From: Apostichopus californicus
Lineage: Eukaryota > Echinodermata > Holothuroidea > Aspidochirotida > Stichopodidae
DNA: 24,264 nucleotides
Reading direction: 5' to 3'
Assembly: GCA_020650975.1 (NCBI GenBank)
Contig: JAIPMN010005695.1
Span: forward strand, 24,285-48,548
The notes under the pieces were generated by a model. The model did not search any database, was not told the DNA's origin, and was given only the letters and a program-made list of their open reading frames with translations. The translations under genes and the position numbers were made by a program. Of this stretch, positions 19,451 through 24,264 are shown piece by piece. Every line of letters begins with the position of its first letter. Position 1 is the stretch's first letter.

Positions 19451-22291
19451 AAAAATTTTTTTTTTATATAGTCAAAGCTGAACAGTTGAATTAAAGATCC
19501 ATTTTGGAAAAGTCTTATAGCATTTTTGTAAAATGTACTTTGTAAAATTGTTATTCTTTTGCATTAATTATATATTCAAGTGCACGATTAGAACTACAAG
19601 GTACTTGAGAAGACAGGTACTGTATTAAGAGTAGTGAAGTAAAAAAAAAAAAAAATTCAGATTCAATAGCAATTGCCGCTTTATAAACATCAACTGACCT
19701 ATTGCTGTTATCAAGTTCCTTGCAGTGGTTCAAGCATAATATTCCAAGATATATTTCACTTATACACATTTGAAACTAAAGTTTGTCAAAAATAAGGCAG
19801 AAATGAGTTACACATTAACATTCTCTCTGATGGAAGACTTTTTTCGTGATCACATCATAATACTTGCCACATCTGATGCAATTGAATATGGGTTTGATTA
19901 TGGACAGCTGGACAAAAGTGATGGACTTGACCTTCAAAGATATGAATAAGTTTCTTTCAAGTTTACTCAAATTTGGCTACCTGCTTTGTTATTCCTCATT
20001 CCTTAATATCTACTTCAATTTTTTTAAATTATTTTTACAGTGCTGAAACTTTCCACATCATGCTTGAGACAGTACCATAATGTGGTTACCACAGGTTGGG
20101 ACTACACCGTGGATCAAAGAAATTAATGCAGATTGCAAGAGAAATATCTGTTTTGAATTAGTTTATTTAAACTTTTTAATCCAGATAAATGACTAGTTGT
20201 GTCATGTCATCGTGAATATTCATCATCATGACTATTCATCAAACTTCACCAAATATCAACATAATTATGAATATATTAGGGGTTCCAAAGCATATATAAA
20301 CTATACATGCATGAGCTTTTAGTTTATATGATCAAACTTCACTTTTAAGGTTTATTGTAACAAGTTTTCCTGCAGTGAGTCTGAATTTAACCACAGTTTG
20401 ATAACAGTTCGGTGTTCACACTGTTCGGTGTTCACACTCGTGACTAAACCAACCATCACACGCAGACAAACCAAAGCAGCATTTCAAAGCCATTTGGGTT
20501 TTTTAAGTATTCAAATTTCCTGTTTTGAATTTGTCGTTGTCAAATCTCAACTTTGTGCGTATAATTTATCCACCGCACTGTTGGAATGGACTCTGTATTA
20601 TTGTTCAGAGAAATCTTAACAACATGTTAAAAAAATATATAAAAAAAACTCTTTTCTGGTACCTAATCTATTCTGATGGTTTTTGCAAGTTGTTTCACAG
20701 AAGATTGCCAGTTATTATTTATTTTCAAACTAGTTCCTCATTACGTGTCATTTTGTCTCCATTTTATTACAGCCTGTTTTAGGATTCTTCTCCTGCCTCT
20801 CGACGGTTCTCTTGTACAGTTGGAGGATGATTAGCTTCACACATTACTAAGATGAAGCAGCAAACCCCCTGAAGGGGACCATGTACTATAGTAGAAGTAA
20901 TAATTGGAACTGAAGCTATATTTCCCTGGTCCATTGCTCCATAAAAGGAAGACTACTACATCATCTTCTTCACAAGGGAATAGCTTCAAATTGAGATTCT
21001 TCTGTCATAATCAAGCTACATTGTACACGAAGCACGCATGTAGTTTTAAGTTACCAGCTAATGCACACATTTGTAGCCTTCATAGGTAGACTGCAGGGTT
21101 AGTGAGACTGCGCAGTTTATCCACTCCGAATGCAGTTTGGATGCTGCAACCTCCATGTTGCCATGAGCAATGGTTTGCAAAGGCTTTAGAGGACTTTAAA
21201 ATTATGATTCCCCATCCACCTAAACACATGTTCGTGACAGATTACTATTGAAATGCACTTGCTTTACACAGTGTTAAAATTGGGGGGCCACTGAAGTAAG
21301 TTGTGCCTTTTTTAGGAAGTAAACCTTATTTGAATTCACCACACGAAATGTCAACCTTATCATCATCGTACACTACTCTTAACGCATCAAAGAGAGGATG
21401 TACATTTGCAGGTTGTTGCTAAAGTCTTCTACTAGGCATGAGAGACCAGCTGACATTGTGTACTGCATCACCCTATAGAGCTAATTGGTATATAATGCAC
21501 GTAGGCAAAATAAACACTTGGACGTTTTATCTTGTACAGTAGCTTGATACCGCAGTTAAATTCAACATAGAATTTCTATGTGCACATTTATCAGTGTGAA
21601 TAATTGTCTTCCAAACACACTGGAATTGAATACCATCGGCAGGCTTACCTGTCTCCTCACAACATTAACACGATCGCTCTACCGTGTCTAGAGTGACCCT
21701 TTTCGCTCTACAGTCGACTACAGTCACTATCCATCAATGACATCACCCCCCCCCCCCCCCCGCCTCTAAACTGTCTGTAAGTGATTATCTAGGTGGACTT
21801 TGTTATACGCTAGAATCTCCTCAACTGGCTTCCATCGGGACATCTGCTTCAGGCCCAATAAATATCCTTCTCAATTACGGTCCGTTAAATTTGATATATT
21901 TTATACACTCATATTTAGGATTCAACAATTACCATGATTACTTTTGCCATATATTTATTGTTATACATGAAAAAGGCATGGTGGTAGTATCCAGAAATCA
22001 ATTTCTGTCTTGTGCAAAGTTACCTGTTAATTATTTCAGTTACAAAACAGTATATGCAAAACAAAAAGGCTCTCAATTAAGTCACTCATTATTGTACAGG
22101 TATACAGGTATATTATACAGGCCTCCAAAAGCATTCTGACAATAGTATTTCTATGATAGATATGAATGGCTTTCATCTATCATTTCCATTAGACTCTGCA
22201 AAAGGTCACAGCAAAATGATGTTGTAAATTACCAGTTAATAAAAAACAAACTTGCATTTAATAAAGACATGAATTGACCATGAAGCATTAC
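19451..22291. other. intron of the minus-strand gene, no other gene confirmed
   Basis: Part of the 3.1-kb intron between the exons at 19134 and 22292. A short plus-strand frame (about 19803-19949) encodes MEDFFRDHIIILATSDAIEY and DKSDGLDLQRYE, which looks protein-like but matches no family I know. A perfect 16-base tandem repeat (gttcggtgttcacact) is at 20407-20438, and a C run of 16 at 21746-21761. An inverted copy of the gaggagacaggtaagc motif is at 21643-21658. Confidence 0.4.
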
Positions 22292-22390
22292 CTTTTCGTA
22301 GCCCCACACGACATCCTCAACTAGTCCAGTCAGATTCTGTTGCCAGGCAACATCAGACAGCCCAATCTCAATTTCACACGTAGCTGGCGT
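22292..22390 (-). CDS. internal exon of the unidentified minus-strand gene
   Basis: Very good acceptor (CTTCTTCTTTTATGCTTCAG) and donor (GTAATG). It has exactly 33 codons, phase 0 at both ends. It encodes TPATCEIEIGLSDVAWQQN and LTGLVEDVVWGYEK. There is one NLT sequon, and alternating hydrophobics suggest beta strands. It joins in frame to the exon at 19134-19234. The upstream exon candidate at 23551-23780 ends in phase 2 and cannot splice directly here without hitting a stop, so another exon must lie in between if both belong to one gene. Confidence 0.65.
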
Positions 22391-22467
22391 CTGAAGCATA
22401 AAAGAAGAAGGGAAAAAAAAGATGAGAAAATTAGTATATAACCAGTTTGCTAAATTAGGTTAACTTA

Positions 22468-22841
22468 ATATTTTAAATACCCTTGGGGGAGGGGGGAGTG
22501 TGTGTATGTTATGAATGAATATTACACGCTTAGTTACAGCGGTTAAATAGATTTCACGCTTTTCAACATCTTTAAAGGTTTTTAATTGGTTCCATTAAAT
22601 CTCTGTGTACCAACTGCATGTTCATTAATGCTGAAGAAAGGCAATTTTGATGTTATATTTTAAATACCCTTGGGGGAGAGGGGAAGGTTTGTATGTTATG
22701 AATGAATATTACACGCTTAGTTACAGCGGTTAAATAGATTTCACGCTTTTCAACATCTTTAAAGGGTTTTAATTGGTTCCATAAAATCTCTGTGTACCAA
22801 CTGCATGTTCATTAATGCTGAAGAAAGGCAATTTTGATGTT
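22468..22841. repeat. 187-base tandem duplication
   Basis: Two adjacent copies (22468-22654 and 22655-22841) begin atattttaaatacccttggg and end aggcaattttgatgtt. They differ in the G-rich segment and at a few single bases. Each copy carries the sequence attacacgcttagttacagc. High identity suggests a recent duplication. It lies in the intron just upstream of the exon at 22292-22390. Confidence 0.95.
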
Positions 22842-23283
22842 TTCTCTGTCACAGGAAAATTGGAACAAGGGATTGCAACTTAAGTACACAGAGTGCTGTA
22901 GAAGACCTAAGGTATTCCTGATTATGACGAGATATGCTAAAATGCAAGTACAGTATAACATATCTACCGGCGTTTGTTTTCTACAGTGTATGAAATACAG
23001 CAGTACAGTACATTAACTAAATTGCATGCAAGTCGTATTTAACATGATATATCGATTATATACTGTATAAAGCAGGAGGGCACTTTAATACTGTACTACT
23101 CATCTGAAAGAACTTGCTTTTAAGCCAAGAAATTTATGGTAAATTATAGAGACAAGGTCTGTCTGTGTGGGATAAACCAATTTTGCCTCTCCATCGTTGG
23201 TTTTTCTTCCCGTGGAAGGGAGGTGGGGCGGGGGAGAGTTGAATGAGGGGGAATGATGGTCAGAAAAAATACCTGCAAAGCAT
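22842..23283. other. intronic stretch, possibly hiding a missing exon
   Basis: An exon of the minus-strand gene with entry phase 2 and exit phase 0 is expected between 22391 and 23550. I could not place it with confidence. A minus-strand frame at 23100-23330 after TGCTTTGCAG (GRKTNDGEAKLVYPTQTD) looks linker-like but does not match the required phase. On the plus strand CTCTGTCACAG, 66 bases, then GTATTC near 22844-22921 also mimics an exon. Confidence 0.25.
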
Positions 23284-23484
23284 GCAAATGCCATACGTTT
23301 AAAAATGCTGCACGTGTGTTTTAATGACAAACTTATGTATTGTTACTTGGATAAATCTCGTTCGGAAATTGTTTTTAAAATTCCACACCAAGGAAATGGA
23401 AGTAATGCAAATGACTTCTTTGACAAATTGCCAAGTCTTTCAGAAGAACTGCATTACAGTATGGGTTTTACTCTAGTAAACGTC
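23284..23484 (+). CDS. possible plus-strand exon, ABCA-transporter-like (tentative)
   Basis: An open segment encodes LHVCFNDKLMYCYLDKSRSE, then FKIPHQGNGSNANDFFDKLP and SLSEELHYSMGFTL. A donor-like CTA|GTAAAC follows at about 23485; reading through reaches TGA at 23494-23496. The order 'E..F.IP......F...L....EEL..S.G.TL' recalls the segment of ABCA transporters just after a nucleotide-binding domain, before the 'LEEVF' ending, where an intron would be unsurprising. No acceptor is convincing, no Walker motif is present in the window, and the segment lies antisense inside the other gene. It could be a stray or decayed exon. Confidence 0.25.
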
Positions 23485-23550
23485 TTTGCTTTCTGATAGA
23501 GACCGCTAGTTTCCCTGTATATATTTTATACAAATATTCACCACACTCAC

Positions 23551-23780
23551 CGCATATAATATGTTTTGTGTATGTATAGTGTTTTATTGAATTTTTGGGT
23601 TTTCTGTTTGGACTGAGTCACGAGGGTGTGGATACGATCAATGGCTGTTGCAATCAATTCAGTATGTACTGTACAGTAGGTGTCCACAGTCTGGTCTGGC
23701 TGAAGGATGACATTAAGAGAATGGACGGATAAACCAGTTTCAGGAGGCTTTATTCTAACAATATTAGATGCAACGCAGTA
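23551..23780 (-). CDS. upstream exon candidate of the minus-strand gene
   Basis: An acceptor-like TTGTTATGTGTGTACAG and an excellent donor GTGAGTG bound 230 bases, phase 0 in and phase 2 out. The frame encodes YCVASNIVRIKPPETGLSVH, SLNVILQPDQTVDTYC and HTELIATAIDRIHTLVTQ, then a lysine-rich end. The strand-turn-strand-helix flavour (SVHSLNVILQPD ... ELIATAIDRI) resembles a structural unit of VPS13/BLTP-like lipid-transfer proteins, but this is only a guess. It fits the orientation of the exons at 22292, 19134 and 5529, with a missing exon between. The LINE end lies only about 55 bases upstream. Confidence 0.5.
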
Positions 23781-23834
23781 CTGTACACACATAACAATAC
23801 AAGCAGAAACCAGGAGAAGCAAGAATACTGTCAC

Positions 23835-23863
23835 AATAATAATAATATTAATAATCATAATAA
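23835..23863. repeat. (AAT)n-type simple repeat, LINE tail
   Basis: aataataataatattaat and further AAT units on the plus strand form the 3' terminal microsatellite of the adjoining LINE copy. L2/CR1 elements end in such short tandem units. Confidence 0.75.
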
Positions 23864-24264
23864 ATGAGACTTATATAGCGCCAAATCAGTAGACAAAAGC
23901 CACTGCTCACTTGGCGCTTTACATAGAAAGTAGATTAATTTACAAAAGAACAAGTGAAAAGATGGGTGGGTCTTAAGTAGACTTTTGAATGTAGAAAGTT
24001 TAGAGCATGTTCGAATGTGATCTGGTAACTTGTTCCAGAGATAAGACCCAGAGTATTTGAAGCTTCTGTAACCATAGGTCTTCAAGTGTGGTTTATGAAC
24101 AGTTAATTACAGTTTGTTGGAGGAACGAAGTGTGCGAGTTGGAATATATGGCTAGAGAAGTCGCGACAGGTACACAGGCTGTTCCAGATGATGAGCACAA
24201 AAGGTGAGAAGAAGGTGAAACATCAAACTGAGGCACAAAAAAAAACGTATAACATACTGCAAAT
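23835..24264 (-). mobile_element. 3' end of a CR1/L2-type LINE reverse transcriptase, 5' side outside the window
   Basis: On the minus strand the frame gives PVYLSRLL, a stop, PYIPTRTLRSSNKL, a stop, then LKTYGYRSFKYSGSYLWNKL and PDHIRTCSKLSTFKSLLKTH. This is the well-known C-terminus of CR1/L2/Rex-type reverse transcriptases (PxYLSdLL.PY.P.RtLRSS...; LKTyGdRsF...aP.LWN.LP..IR...sl..FKs.LKThLF). The UTR follows, then an (ATT)n tail at 23835-23863, typical of this group instead of poly(A). Two in-frame stops show the copy is dead. The element continues past the right edge. Confidence 0.88.

Overview
The window looks like AT-rich, intron-rich metazoan DNA, most likely from a marine invertebrate; an echinoderm is my guess, and I cannot prove it. 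There are no operons, no bacterial ribosome binding sites and no long open frames. Coding sequence comes as short exons with GT/AG borders, spread among several transposon families.

Host gene (minus strand). Four short open segments join in compatible phase: 22292-22390, 19134-19234, 5529-5707 and, less surely, 4929-5065. A fifth exon-like segment at 23551-23780 lies upstream in the same gene direction, but its exit phase shows at least one exon is missing between it and the next. The intron between 19134 and 5707 is about 13.4 kb and holds most of the window. The encoded protein is not securely recognised. Its short beta-strand-like pieces, with a few cysteines and prolines, faintly recall the repeating beta-groove (VPS13/BLTP) lipid-transfer proteins, but this is only a guess.

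Mobile elements. Nearly all that can be oriented lie on the minus strand, the same direction as the host gene. They are: the C-terminal end of an L1/Tx1-like LINE with poly(A) (3835-4165); a LINE-type 3' tail (11536-11640); a decayed hAT transposase with BED finger, catalytic-core and dimerisation pieces, several stops, a 702-base intron-like gap and a 41-base frameshifting duplication (12123-14754); two more LINE-like 3' tails (18970-19075 and 19286-19450); and the end of a CR1/L2-type reverse transcriptase with an (ATT)n tail (23835-24264). Other pieces are a hammerhead/Penelope-like hairpin (715-760), a hairpin-rich DNA-transposon-like segment (10061-10600), a long inverted repeat (10863-11045) and a tRNA-derived segment (14991-15056).

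Tandem repeats. There is a 127-base unit in four copies carrying a 20-base palindrome (5948-6452), an 18-base unit in five copies (7083-7176), a purine tract (8483-8621), a 187-base duplication (22468-22841) and several 31-base or shorter duplications. Two plus-strand open segments (16418-16590 and about 23284-23484) look coding but stay tentative. The rest reads as non-coding intronic or intergenic DNA in which I see no further feature.
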